Assembly (NCBI GenBank): GCA_027886185.1
Contig: WOAB01000595.1
Location: 744,001-808,000 of the forward strand
Source of the DNA: Rheum nobile
Taxonomy: Eukaryota; Streptophyta; Magnoliopsida; Caryophyllales; Polygonaceae
DNA length: 64,000 nt
Reading direction: 5' to 3'
Part shown: positions 53,709 to 64,000 of the stretch, one piece after another
Layout: each line of letters begins with the position of its first letter
Numbering within the stretch: the first letter of the stretch is position 1
Notes under the pieces: generated by a model
Seen by the model: the letters and a program-made list of their open reading frames with translations, nothing else
What the model was told of the DNA's origin: nothing
Databases searched by the model: none
Program-made: the position numbers and the translations under genes

Positions 53709-55550
53709 TGAATCGTTAGTGTTTTACTCTAAAGGTCTAGGACCTTCACAAAGAATGCAATGGAAATGTAAAGCAGAAAGTAACGATTATTTAAACTCAA
53801 GTATTTAGAGTGGAAACCAAAATTAACCAACTAGTTAATCAAAGAAAAACCACTACCCTCAAGCTACTCACTTGAAGGATTTAGAACAAGTGTACTTGTC
53901 TTTTTGATTTCTCAAGCAATTACAAGGACGACATGGACGTTGACACTAAACTTCCCACCTAGATTAACTCTTTTTCACCACTTCTAACTTGCTCTCACTC
54001 TCAAAAGTACAGAATACTTGATTTCCTCCTTTTTTTCTCGCAGTTTTTCTCTCTATGCTTGAAAATGTCTTTCAAAGAGAAATCCCTCCACTTATATAGA
54101 CATTACAATCAGCTAACACTTGGGTCTTTCCTCTTATCCAAGTTTTCCATATATGTCTTCCTCCTCAGTACAAGCCTTCTAAGCACATACCACTTCAATT
54201 GCTTCTAATAGCTAGCGGTCAGAACCGTCAGTTTGTCTTCTTTTTCTAAGCACGTCCTTAATTTTTCAGATCTCTGATCATGTCTTCCGTAAAAATTGAG
54301 GCGAACCACTTGTGTTCAGACTGAAGCACACAACTCTTGTAAGAGTTGACCTAGCTAGTTACAAACAAAAATATCTCTTGTACTTGTTGTCTTATGCTCC
54401 AGCTAACTTATACGGACGACCTCTGCGTCTTTGGTAGACTTGTACCTTTAAAGCATATGCTTGTTCATGACCAATACTAACAACATTCATCTAAAAGACA
54501 TTTACCTGCAATCAGAGTAACAAGTCCTATACCTTTTCCTGTAACACTTAACACACATTAAGCTTGGAGGTTTGGAACTATTAAAACATCAACACTAGAA
54601 ATCCAACAAATTCCCCCTTTTGATGGTGATAAACTCCTTGAACATGTATTTACTTATAAGACATAATAAGGTATAGTTCCCCCTAAGAAAAATAACTCAT
54701 GTGCTTGTATGTTCCCCCTATCGCTAGTCATCTCAATAATGTTCTACCTTTTGGCATCATAAAAAAGACACAAATACTAAAAGGAACACATAAGAGAATA
54801 TAGAACACCAAGCCATGCGTAATTTTCATTAATTTTGCAATATAGTGCCAACCGACACTATATATCTTCCTTAAAAAAACTTAAAAACAACAACTTAAGC
54901 ATGCATAGTAGAGAACCAGAAACCTTGAAAGTAACAGAACAAGCATATATGGATAATGAGCTAGGGAGGATAAGAGGGATATGAGAGGAGTGGAGACACA
55001 ATAGGTGCAGGTTTGACAGATTATGCTTCTTCATTGTTGCGCGTCATGTGATCCGACAATATGCCCTTGACGATCTCCATGTCCTTTCTCAGACCTTTCA
55101 CCTCGCATATGACCACTGTGATAGGCTCATTAGTTTCTTCATCCCCTTCATCTTCTTCCTCACAGTTTTCTTCTCTAACCCTTCCGCGTTTCTTCTCCCA
55201 TTGACCCTTAACAAATTAGAACAACATCTTGTTCAATTTTGGCCCGTCCAGTACCCTACTCATTGTAATCTCCTTCTTAGGTGTGTAGGGGCAGTGATAA
55301 GTCAAAATCTGCTTGTCTACACTAGGGTACGATAGTCCATGTCTAGCTGTTGTCCTGGCATAGGCCATGTGAAGCATCATCACCCTTGGAAGGTTGATGG
55401 CTTCCCCCTATAGCATCTGGTCCATCAAAAGATAGTCTAGAATGTGAAATGAACTACGCTTCTTCTATCTTAGTACCACATTACTGACCACCAAGTGGTA
55501 CAGTACCATGTGTATATCTCCATCTTGTTGTAGTGGACTTCTCCCTTCGT
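53709..55550 (-). mobile_element. second copy of the copia element, truncated
   Basis: An LTR (53709-54608, starting TGAATCGTTAG and ending ATCCAACA) is followed by a purine tract on the minus strand and about 940 bp homologous to 29518-30440. This includes the region of the extra 3' ORF (about 55260-55540). The homology stops where the next gypsy LTR begins near 55551. The remainder of this copy is not in the window and may lie beyond the gypsy insertion. Confidence 0.75.
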
Positions 55551-56670
55551 TGGTGGATACTCATCCTATGAGATTCTCCTTACGATCTCTTGATGATCGC
55601 AGTCAACAAGCCACAACCTGTTGTGATGCTCATCATAACCAATGTGTAGTACTCACATAATTTTACTCAAATCAATGCTTGAGAAGCTGCATGACTCTGT
55701 GATGCGAAAGTCCTCGTTGTCACGTTCGCAAGTGCCCTGGAAAGCAACGAAGTCAAGCCAAGTGCCAAGCTTGCGTCTCGCAGTGTCTTTGAGGTTTCTT
55801 GATCGCCAAAGAGATGGCTTTTCTTCCGTGGATGCCGTGGAAGCGAATGGTGCACACCCATGTTGAGTTGCATGCAATCCCAGAAGGAAATCGTAGAATA
55901 GAGACTCGAAAGAGATCGAGTGTAGCACGGCCAAAGTGATGGCCTTGGTGAGATCCAAGAGAGGACCTTGTTGACGATCAAAGTGATGATCGTAGCGGCT
56001 CAAAGGTATGAGCCTTGGACTCAAAGAGATGAGTTTGAGAGATAGATAAACCACAACAAGGATAGGGGTGACGCCTAAAGCTCAAGCAAGGAGAAAACCT
56101 CAACTTTGATAACTTAACATAATTAAACGTGATTGTTCCAAAGGGAAATAACAAGTACTTAAAAACTAAGGCTAAGCTAAATGATAGAAAATAACCTATG
56201 TAAAACACGGGCTTGGACATGCGGCCCATAACACATGGAACGCGCCCCGTCAAGCCAAAAATACTAAAACATGGAAACATTCAAAAATTGTCTAACAATA
56301 TCCAATTAACCTCAAAATACTGAAATAAGGAAACTTGGAGATCTCGCATGCCAGGGAGCGCCCCATATGTGATGTTCCAGGGAGCGCGCAACATGGAGTG
56401 TCACGCAAAGGCAGCGTCATGCGGAGCGCGTGACACAGGCGACGTGCGACTGAGAGCGTGCGATGTTACCTCCTCGGCTAGATAACCTCAAAACCCAAAA
56501 ACGTGATTGCGGTCACGCCTACGGGCTCGAGAGCGTTGCCGATGCACCTGGTGACCAGCAACTTGGTTGCTTGGGCGATGGCGCGGGCTCTGGTCACGGG
56601 TCTGGGTGCACGAATGCTCAACTTGTCTTCTTCATCCTTCGCCGTCAACGTGAAGGGTAGGGAACCATCA
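55551..56670 (-). repeat. 3' LTR of the second CRM-like element
   Basis: The boundary at 56670 is set by the purine tract and by CCATCA. The left boundary is where homology to the copia copy ends and a TGGTGGATAC start is found; it is approximate because no second LTR is available. Confidence 0.6.
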
Positions 56671-59600
56671 TTCTCCCCTTCTTGGCAGCGAAGCGTCCTT
56701 GCTTCATCCTCGTCGTCCTCAGGAGGAGTGTAGGGAGACAAGTCGTCCACGTTGAGGCTTGGATGTGTGCCGTAGTCATCCAAGAGCTCAAGGCGACATG
56801 CATTGTCGCCAAGGCGCTCTAGGACTTTGAATGGGCCATCTCCGTAGTCATCAAGCTTGCTGCTTCTTTTGGATGGGAAATGCTTGCGAAAAGGTGGATC
56901 CACACCAAGTCGCCGGCCTCGAAGATCATACGACACCGGCCGCGATCCTCTTGCGCCTTGTATTGCGCCGTATGACGCTCAAGCTCGATCTCGTCCGTTG
57001 GTGAAGTACTCGGACAAATTATGTGCGCTGCATGCCCTTGACGCTCTCCTTTTCTTTCATGGGGCGCGGCCTAAAATGCAGCGGCGTGTGGGGTTGAGGC
57101 CGTAGAAAACCTCGAATGGAGTCATCTTCGTCACCGAGTGCATGGGACTATTATAAGAAAATTCCACAAAAGGCAAACGCTTTTCCCACATGCAGAGGTT
57201 AGATTTCAACATAGTACGAAGCAAAGTGCCTAAGGTCCTATTTGTAACCTCCGTTTGGCCGTCGGTTTAGGGGTGATAGCTAGTAGAAGACAATAAGCGT
57301 GTCCCCAATTTTGACCATAAAGACTTCCAAAAGTAGCTCAAAAACCTAGTGTCATGATCCGAGATAATGGTCCTTGGAATCTTATGCAATTCACAACATG
57401 CTCAAAAAATAAACTAGAAACATCTGAAGCATTATGAGTCATCTTGCAAGGAATAAAGTGAGCCATCTTCGAGAATCTATCAACAACAACAAATATCGAA
57501 TCCCTCCCCTTCTTAGACATGGGCAACCGCAAAATAAAGTCCATAGATATATCCCCCAAGGGGTAGTAGGTATAGGTAAGAGGTTGTACAATTCATAGGG
57601 GCTCGATCTAGACTTAGCTATCTGACATGTCCCACAACTCACACAAAACCTTATCACGTGGTGAACCATCCTAGGCCAATAGAAATGCTCCTTAAGTGCG
57701 GCGACAATCTTAGCTACTCCAAAATGTCATCGACCCTCATGTGCCTCTTGGATCAAAATCCTACGAATGGAAGTCCTCGGGACGCATAGTTTTCCCTCCT
57801 TAAATAGGTAGCCATTATCCAAAATAAAACCACTAGACTCTCCTTTTTCAACGCAAGACTCAAAAATACACTTGAAGTCATCATCATTGGAATATAATTC
57901 TTTGATAAGGGAAAAGCCTAAAATTAAGGCATCAAGGTGAGTCAAAAGCACGTACCTGTGGGAGAGGGCGTCGATAACCATGTTCTCAATTCCCTTCTTG
58001 TACTGGACCACATATGGAAAGGTCTCCATAAACTAAACCCAACGAGCATGGCAGCGGTTGAGGTTGACTTGGCTCTTAAGGTACTTCAAAGCCTCATGGT
58101 TGGAGTGATTCACAAATTCCTTGGGCCACAAGTAGTGTTGACATGTCTTCAACACCCGTATTAGCGCGTAGAGCTCCTTGTCATAAGTCGGGTAGTTGAG
58201 TGTGGCGCCCGTGAGCTTCACATTGAATTAGGCAATTGGCCTGCGCTCTTGGTGTAGAACACCTCCAATGCCATGGTGAGACGCGTCACATTCGACCTCA
58301 AAGGTCTTGGTGAGGTCGGGCAGCTGCAATAGTGGCACGCGACACAACTGATCCTTGAGCGCGGTGAACATGGCCTCATGGTCCTCACTCCACTCGATTG
58401 CAGCATTCTTCTTGGTGAGCTCATGCAGCGGCACAACAATCATGGAGAATTCCTTCATGAAGAGGCGAAAGAAGCATGCGAGCCCTAAGAAGGAGTGAAC
58501 CATGGTCGCCGTAGTGGGGCACGACCATTCCTCAATGGCGCGAATCTTCTCTTGATCCACGCAGAGCCCATCCTTGCTAACAACAAAATCAAGGAAAATA
58601 GTAGAGTCCAAGCAAAAAGAGCATTTACCTAGGTTAGCATAAAGACTCTCCTTCCTAAGACACTCTAACACGACCCTAAGGTGTGTCAAATGGTCCTCTA
58701 AGGTCCTGATGTAAACATAAATGTCATCAAAGTAGACAATGCAAAATTTTCTCAAATACGCTTTCAAGACATGGTTCATGAGCCTCATGAACGTGCTGGG
58801 TGCATTAGTGAGGCTGAATGGCATCACTAACTACTCATAGAGCCCGTACTTGGTCTTAAATGCCATTTTCCACTCATCACCTTCCGTCACCCTAATTTGG
58901 TGATAAACACTTTTCAAATCTATCTTAGAAAATAGAGTGGCGCCATGAAGTTCATCTAGCATATCATCTAGTCTAGGAATAGGATGGCGATAATTCACCG
59001 TGATTTGGTTTATCGCACGACAATCAACACACATGCACCACAAACCATCTTTCTTGGGGACCAAGATGACTGGGATGGCGTGGGGGCTAAGGCTCTCAAC
59101 GAAAAAGCCTTTGTCCATCAACTCTTGGACTTGGCGCTACAAATCCTTGGTTTCTTTAGGGCTGGTGCGGTAGGCGGCACGATTGGGCAAGGAGGCGCCA
59201 GGCACAAAGTTAATCTGGTACTCTATGACTCGCATGGGCGGCAAGCCTGCAGGGAGGTCCTCGGGAAGCACATCAAAATATTCCTGCAAAAGAGACAACA
59301 CCGAAGAGGGTAAATCAATCAAGTCCTTAACATTTAAAAGACACGCATTCGTCACAAGAAGAAAACACGGTTGACGTCCCTGAAAAATAGGGGTGAGGTC
59401 CATATAGCGCGCAAGCATGAGGAGCTTCTCGCATTTGCCTTTCAAAGGCATTGGTGCCGTGGAGCTGAAGCACGCGGTAGGAGGGGAGCACAATACGTCG
59501 GCAACGGCATCACAATCATTGGGGCACGCGCTGCCAGTCGCGTCGCTCGGGCGCGCGCTAGCAGAGAGTTGGGGCACGTCGTGTCGCTGGACCGCGCTGC

Positions 59601-60070
59601 GGAGCGCGCTGTGTCGCTGGGGCGCGCGACAGCGGAAGCCTACGACTTGGCCTGCTCGATGGCGTTCGCACGGTGATGCTCGACTGGATCTTGGAGAATC
59701 TCCTTGGGGATCATGGGAAGCAAAGTGATGCGTTTCCCATTGTGCATAAACACATAATTGTCAAGGAAGCCATCATGTAGGGCACGCTTATCGAATTGCC
59801 AAGGGCGGCCTAGAAGTAAGTGAGTGGAATCTATAGTAATAGCATCACATAGCACAATATCATGGTAATAGCCAATATTGAAGGTGATGCGGCATTGCCC
59901 TTTTACCACATTGCCATCGTTACCTTTAGAGATTCATTGGAGGCTATATGGTTGGGGATGAGGGGTTGTCTCGAGCTCAAGGTGGTTGATCGCCTTCTCA
60001 TTGATGATGTTGCAACAACTCCCTCCATCTATGATCACACTAAGGTCGATAGTCTAGACCAAGCAGTGTG
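56478..60070 (-). pseudogene. Pol of the second CRM-like element, broken
   Basis: Protease DGGSCCNIINEKAINH lies near 60020. RT is in 59121-58228 ([28 protein letters not shown]). RNase H is in 58290-57950, with the usual ECDASHHGIGG and [14 protein letters not shown]. The integrase is in pieces: a VSCGTCQ finger part near 57630, [18 protein letters not shown] near 57540 and a damaged second-aspartate region near 57350. The C-terminal part (56936-56478) ends inside the 3' LTR, about 64 codons past the purine tract. Frameshifts near 57560, 57700, 58030, 58230 and 58830 break it. No chromodomain was recognised. Confidence 0.8.
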
Positions 60071-60073
60071 TTT

Positions 60074-61328
60074 CTAGAACAAATTATCGCGCTGGTCCAA
60101 CAGGGTGCCATCTTTAGCGGTGAGGACACGGCACGTGACGAGGCCCAAGCGAGTGCCTACATCATCGCCTGGCGCAATGCAGTAGTAGGCGTCATTGCCG
60201 TCGCCGTCAGCGTCCGCGAGTGTGTCCTCCTCAGGGAGTGCATCGTCATCGTAGACATGCTCATGTCGAAGGACTCGTAGCCAGCTTGGGAGAAGAGGAC
60301 GTGCTTGTTGTTGGGGCAGTCGCGCTGCACGTGGCCACGTCCTTGACATCTCTTCCAACTCGGAGGAACATGAATCGCATGGCCGAGGGGCCGGGATGCA
60401 CTCCAGCCTTGTGGCACATCTCTTCCAACTCGGCAAAAAATTCTAGCGGTGTGTGGTACCCTTGCATCGCGAGAGCGATCTTGAAGCGCATATCCTCCTT
60501 GTAGTTTGCAGACACATACCGCTTTGTAATCACATAGATCAATTGGTTCTAGTTCGAGATGGGACCGGTGAAGTGCAAAGTCGTAATCTCGACCTTCTCA
60601 TGTTCCATGTATTGCCAGTGGGCTAAGACATACTCCGTGGACTGCTGCCATTCAAGAAACATAGAAGCATCATATTCACTAGCCAAAGGTTCAATTTTTA
60701 CCTTGATGTCACAACACTGAGTCGCAACCATAGGGGGCTAATGGGCGCATCGCGGCGATCACGTCGGACAATGCGTGGCATGGGCATGTCACACTAGGCG
60801 TTGCGCGCACGCTCGCACTCGGGGCAAAGCTCGCGGCCTCGCTACACTTGGGGAGTAGCTAGGGATGGATTGTAGCGCTCACGCGCGTCCACGTTCCCTG
60901 GGTGATTTTGTTGGCTTTCCACCTGGGAGCACAGCTGCATAGCCTGCACCGTTGGGGCTGTAGCGGGCTCCTTGCCGCGAGAGGGGGCGGCGTCTTCAGG
61001 CGTGTCTTGCCACTGCACCGTGGGGTTGATAATGGGGATCGCGCACGCTGGTCGCTACGCGCAGTTGTGCGATCTCGGCGTCGTGCTCGCGTAGCGCTAT
61101 GGCGGCTTCTTATTCACTCACGACAAGCTCGGCTTTCTTCGTGGCGAGTTGGGCTTTCAGCGCGGCGTAGGCTTCCCGTGAGTTGCGAATGCGCTGTGTG
61201 ATGTCAGATTGGGTGGCTGGCCGACTCGAAGAGAAATCACCTACATGAATGAAGAACAAGCAAGAGATCAAAGAAATCAAAGAAAAAGAACCAAGGGCAA
61301 ACCAAGTCATTGTCTCGCAAGGAACCAA
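60074..61328 (-). pseudogene. Gag of the second CRM-like element, broken
   Basis: The N-terminal piece (61328-61110) includes SDITQRIRNSREAYAALKAQ, a likely coiled coil, then stops. The core is in 60731-60261 (SEYDASMFLEWQQSTEYVLA, YKEDMRFKIALAMQGYHTPL). A knuckle-like CQGRGHVQRDCPNN lies near 60330, with its first cysteine region shifted in frame. 60740-61105 is GC-rich and full of stops. The leader 61329-61742 has no coding sequence. Confidence 0.65.
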
Positions 61329-61742
61329 GAAAATTGTCTGCGTAAAGGAAGCAAATTTTGGCTCTCATGAGGAGGTTTGGTTTGACGTATGTCTTGAAGC
61401 AAAAGATAGCAACTATCAATAAAAAAAATGTTCTTATCCAAACAATTCAAGCAATCAAGTTCAAATATTTTAAATTATTTGGGCAAGAAAATGCAAGCAA
61501 AGAAAGTTAACACCTTTTTTTAGTGTTGTTAACGTGCGAAGCGGAGAGGTGAGTACAATGGATCTTGCGCCGTAGTGAATAGGCTTCGCCTAGATCGCCT
61601 GAAACTTTCGTTTTTCTTATTGTCCTTCCTTAGAAATTTTTTGGAAATCTTTGGAAGACAATTTTTTTATCGGACGCAGAACTTTTGTGAGAGAAGAGAG
61701 AGAATATAGATATTGTCCAACAAGAAAAGAAGCAAACAACTA

Positions 61743-62461
61743 TGATGTGAATCAAGGATCGGGAATGACACGGTGCGAGGAATGGCTTCGAAGATCTTCA
61801 AGGAATCGTCAAGCAAAGCCCAGAAATGTGACTTGACTTGAAATGGACCGTTCTCTCTCGTCTGAGATCGGAATGAAGTGATTCCAAATCCCAGAGTTAT
61901 ATCTTGAAGTCTAGTTTATTCCCTCAAAATTGTAGAACTTTATGGGTAGGGAATAAAAAGATACGCCGGTTCTACTGAGAGGCTTTCGAAAGTTCCGGGA
62001 AGGAAATCTGCGATGGTGCGAGTGGAGTTTGGGATGACTCGTAATGGTGATGGATTTGAGGATGGATGAGATGGATGATGGAGGCACCTTTGGTAGGCGT
62101 TCTTGGTGTGGGATGTTGGCTCACGAATAGTTCTTCAAGGGGAGGGAAGACTCGACGCAGACTTGGTTGAGAAAGAAGTTGTTGGAGAGATATACACACT
62201 CGGCAACAAGGGAATTTGACGCAAGAATGTTAGAGCAAGGGAAGAGAGAGTTTGATAGACTTTTTGATTCAATTCAAGCGTGTCTTACAATGGAAGAAGC
62301 ATAGCCTATTTATAGGCTTACAAAATTAGAGTGCAAGGCACTCTTCAAACCTCTTGCATTCCAAGCAAACAAAACATTAACTAAAACATTAACTAAAACA
62401 TTAACCAAAAGACTCTTCAAATTTTATACTAAATAAAACTGAAATAATAAGCATAATATCA
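61743..62461 (-). repeat. 3' LTR of the short LTR element
   Basis: Starts TGATGTGAATC; the right edge at TATCA is approximate. It includes a palindromic TATA region (GCCTATTTATAGGC, about 62304-62317). Confidence 0.75.
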
Positions 62462-62519
62462 GTTGGAATTGATGGCAAAAACGTTGAGGCTCTTGGAGTC
62501 TTTCGGCATTGAATTTAGA

Positions 62520-63260
62520 CTAGTTACTTCCTTGGAAATGGTTGGACTGCTGCCGAAGATTGCAATATCTGCACTTATACGAACATATTTCATAGAAACA
62601 GTTGGCATAAAAGTTGTAGATCATTTTGTTAGCTTTCCAATGACTACTAATGGTCCTCCATTGGATATGTGTAGCTCCCTTTATGGCAGAAATACCGAGA
62701 AGGTGTCGAAGAGTAAGATTTCTCGGTTTCGACATCTTCAATGCTTCGTACAATTTCATCGGTACAAGTTGTTCAGCTTCTTCAAAAATGAAGGAATCCA
62801 TATTCACATCATCCTCTCCACCTTTAAAAGGATTCGTCCTCGAATCCACATGAACGTCAAAAGTTAGAGAAGATGAACTACCTTTCTTTTCCTCCATGGC
62901 GGCGGTTTTGACAAGTGGTTGTTTGACAATGCAATTTGCCTCATCTTCTTTCAGTTCTGATTCCTCTTCAACAACTTGCTCTTCAAAAACTTTGGCCATG
63001 AAAATTTCACACACTTCTTCCTTAGGTGATTCATCACCTTTGAGTTTTATTTTCTCTTGTGAATAATATCGACGGATCATCTCCTCGAGGTTCGTAAATT
63101 CTTCCTTGAGCGTTTTGTGAAGAAGTGAAAATTGACGATCTTGCATCTCTCGGAAGTCTCTCAAATCAGATCTTAATGATGAGAGATGCTCTCGGTAAAT
63201 TTGTAGAGGCTCAAACATGGTCATCGGTTGGTGGATTCTATGGTGATACATGACAAGGTT
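62520..63260 (-). CDS. chimaeric Gag/Pol-remnant ORF of the short LTR element
   Basis: The open frame reaches from inside the LTR-primer junction; the most likely start is the Met of MYHHRIHQPMTMFEP at about 63251. Residues 15-75 are predicted coiled coil (EHLSSLRSDLRDFREMQDRQ), then a Glu/Lys-rich stretch. Next is VDSRTNPFKGGEDDV, a motif known from the C-terminus of gypsy polyproteins, and a tail with no known domain. It has no capsid core or zinc knuckle. This suggests the ends of a polyprotein joined by an internal deletion. About 245 residues, no stop. Confidence 0.55.
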   Translation of the reverse strand, partial: NLVMYHHRIHQPMTMFEPLQIYREHLSSLRSDLRDFREMQDRQFSLLHKTLKEEFTNLEEMIRRYYSQEKIKLKGDESPKEEVCEIFMAKVFEEQVVEEESELKEDEANCIVKQPLVKTAAMEEKKGSSSSLTFDVHVDSRTNPFKGGEDDVNMDSFIFEEAEQLVPMKLYEALKMSKPRNLTLRHLLGISAIKGATHIQWRTISSHWKANKMIYNFYANCFYEICSYKCRYCNLRQQSNHFQGSN

Positions 63261-63292
63261 TCGAAACCTCCTTGCGTGGCTCTGATACCAAA

Positions 63293-64000
63293 TGATGTGA
63301 ATCAAGGATCAGGAATGATGCGGTGCAAGGGAAGGCTCGAAAGATCTTCAAGGAATCGTCAAGCAAAGCCCAGAAATGTGACTTGACTTGAAATGGACCG
63401 TTCTCTCTCGTCTGAGATCGGAATGAAGTGATTCCAAATCCAAGAGTTAGATCTTGAAGTCTAGTTTATTCCCTCAAAATTGTAGAACTTTCTGGGTAGG
63501 GAATAAAAAGATACGCCGGTTCTACTGAGAGGCTTTCGAAAGTTCCGGGAAGGAAATCTGCGATGGTGCGAGTGGAGTTTGGGATGACTCGTAATGGTGA
63601 TGGATTTGAGGATGGATGAGATGGATGATGGAGGCACCTTTGGTAGGCGTTCTTGGTGTGGGATGTTGGCTCACGAATAGTTCTTCAAGGGGAGGGAAGA
63701 CTCGACGCAGACTTGGTTGAGAAAGAAGTTGTTGGAGAGATATACACACTCGGCAACAAGGGAATTTGACGCAAGAATGTTAGAGCAAGGGAAGAGAGAG
63801 TTTGATAGACTTTTTGATTCAATTCAAGCGTGTCTTACAATGGAAGAAGCATAGCCTATTTATAGGCTTACAAAATTAGAGTGCAAGGCACTCTTCAAAC
63901 CTCTTGCATTCCAAGCAAACAAAACATTAACTAAAACATTAACTAAAACATTAACCAAAAGACTCTTCAAATTTTATACTAAATAAAACTGAAATAATAA
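63293..64000 (-). repeat. 5' LTR of the short LTR element, truncated by the window
   Basis: It follows the primer site after two bases and matches 61743-62450 base for base in length. The open segment 63522-63749 encodes the same 75 residues as 61972-62199. Confidence 0.85.

Larger units (their letters stand above)
55551..64000 (-). mobile_element. second CRM-like Ty3/gypsy element, 5' end beyond window
   Basis: The 3' LTR is 55551-56670, preceded in minus orientation by a purine tract AAGAAGGGGAGAA (56671-56683). Integrase, RNase H, RT, protease and gag follow to the right up to about 61328, then a leader. No 5' LTR or primer site appears before the unrelated LTR element that starts at 61743, so the 5' LTR probably lies right of the window. 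Motifs are close to those of the 11286 element (DGGSC protease, [20 protein letters not shown]), but the sequences are well diverged. Pol again runs into the LTR. Confidence 0.75.
61743..64000 (-). mobile_element. short non-autonomous LTR retrotransposon, right LTR cut by the window end
   Basis: The LTRs are 61743-62461 (about 719 bp) and 63293-64000 (708 bp seen), enclosing about 830 bp. They start TGATGTGAATC. The minus-strand primer site (63278-63290, TGGTATCAGAGCCA) is the initiator-Met type. The interior has one ORF but no protease, RT or integrase, so it must be mobilised in trans. Beyond the first 60 bp the LTRs are almost identical, a sign of recent insertion. It lies in the leader of the second CRM-like element. 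It is related to the LTR pair at 11944-13536. Confidence 0.8.

Overview
The window is a block of plant nuclear DNA made almost entirely of nested transposable elements. I see no intact housekeeping gene. Several Ty3/gypsy lineages, a Ty1/copia Sirevirus-like element, a Cassandra-type TRIM with 5S rRNA sequence, CACTA-type subterminal repeats, plant mobile domain (PMD) genes and pieces of plant ERCC1 and callose synthase genes point to an angiosperm, probably a eudicot. Most retroelement frames lie on the minus strand.

Layout. 1-4506: an Athila/Tat-like gypsy element holding gag and protease only, with its 5' LTR at 3228-4506. 4628-5927: a related solo LTR with a perfect 5-bp target duplication. 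6160-8488: a decayed PMD gene. 8489 to about 21660: a CACTA-like element whose interior holds fragments of callose synthase and ERCC1. It was split by a CRM-like gypsy element (11286-21221), whose left LTR was itself entered by another LTR element (11739-13536). 22300-24770: AT-rich spacer with tRNA-related SINE-like heads and a hairpin repeat. 24773-27624: a DNA transposon with terminal inverted repeats that carries a four-exon PMD-related gene with no visible break.

28560-52305: one large nest. The outer shell is a degenerate Sirevirus-like copia element. A Cassandra TRIM (31759-32279) and a Tekay-like chromovirus (37096-51300) sit inside it. The left LTR of the chromovirus received a solo LTR of a sister family in opposite orientation (37128-39501) and an odd 945-bp element with head-to-head tRNA-like promoters (40475-41419). 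53709-55550: a second, truncated copy of the copia element. 55551 to the end: a second CRM-like gypsy element, interrupted at 61743 by a short non-autonomous LTR element that runs off the window.

Nested boundaries were set by comparing paired LTR copies and by 5-bp target duplications (ATTTT, ATATT, CATAG, CGTCG, GCTGG, TCGGA/CCGGA). The most interesting signals are: GC-rich near-palindromic arrays at a similar distance upstream of the TATA-like box in four LTRs from at least two unrelated lineages; the CACTA element with two captured host genes; the PMD gene inside an inverted-repeat transposon; the divergent tRNA-promoter composite; and an extra acidic ORF upstream of gag in the chromovirus. 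All calls come from reading the sequence; no database search or alignment program was run.
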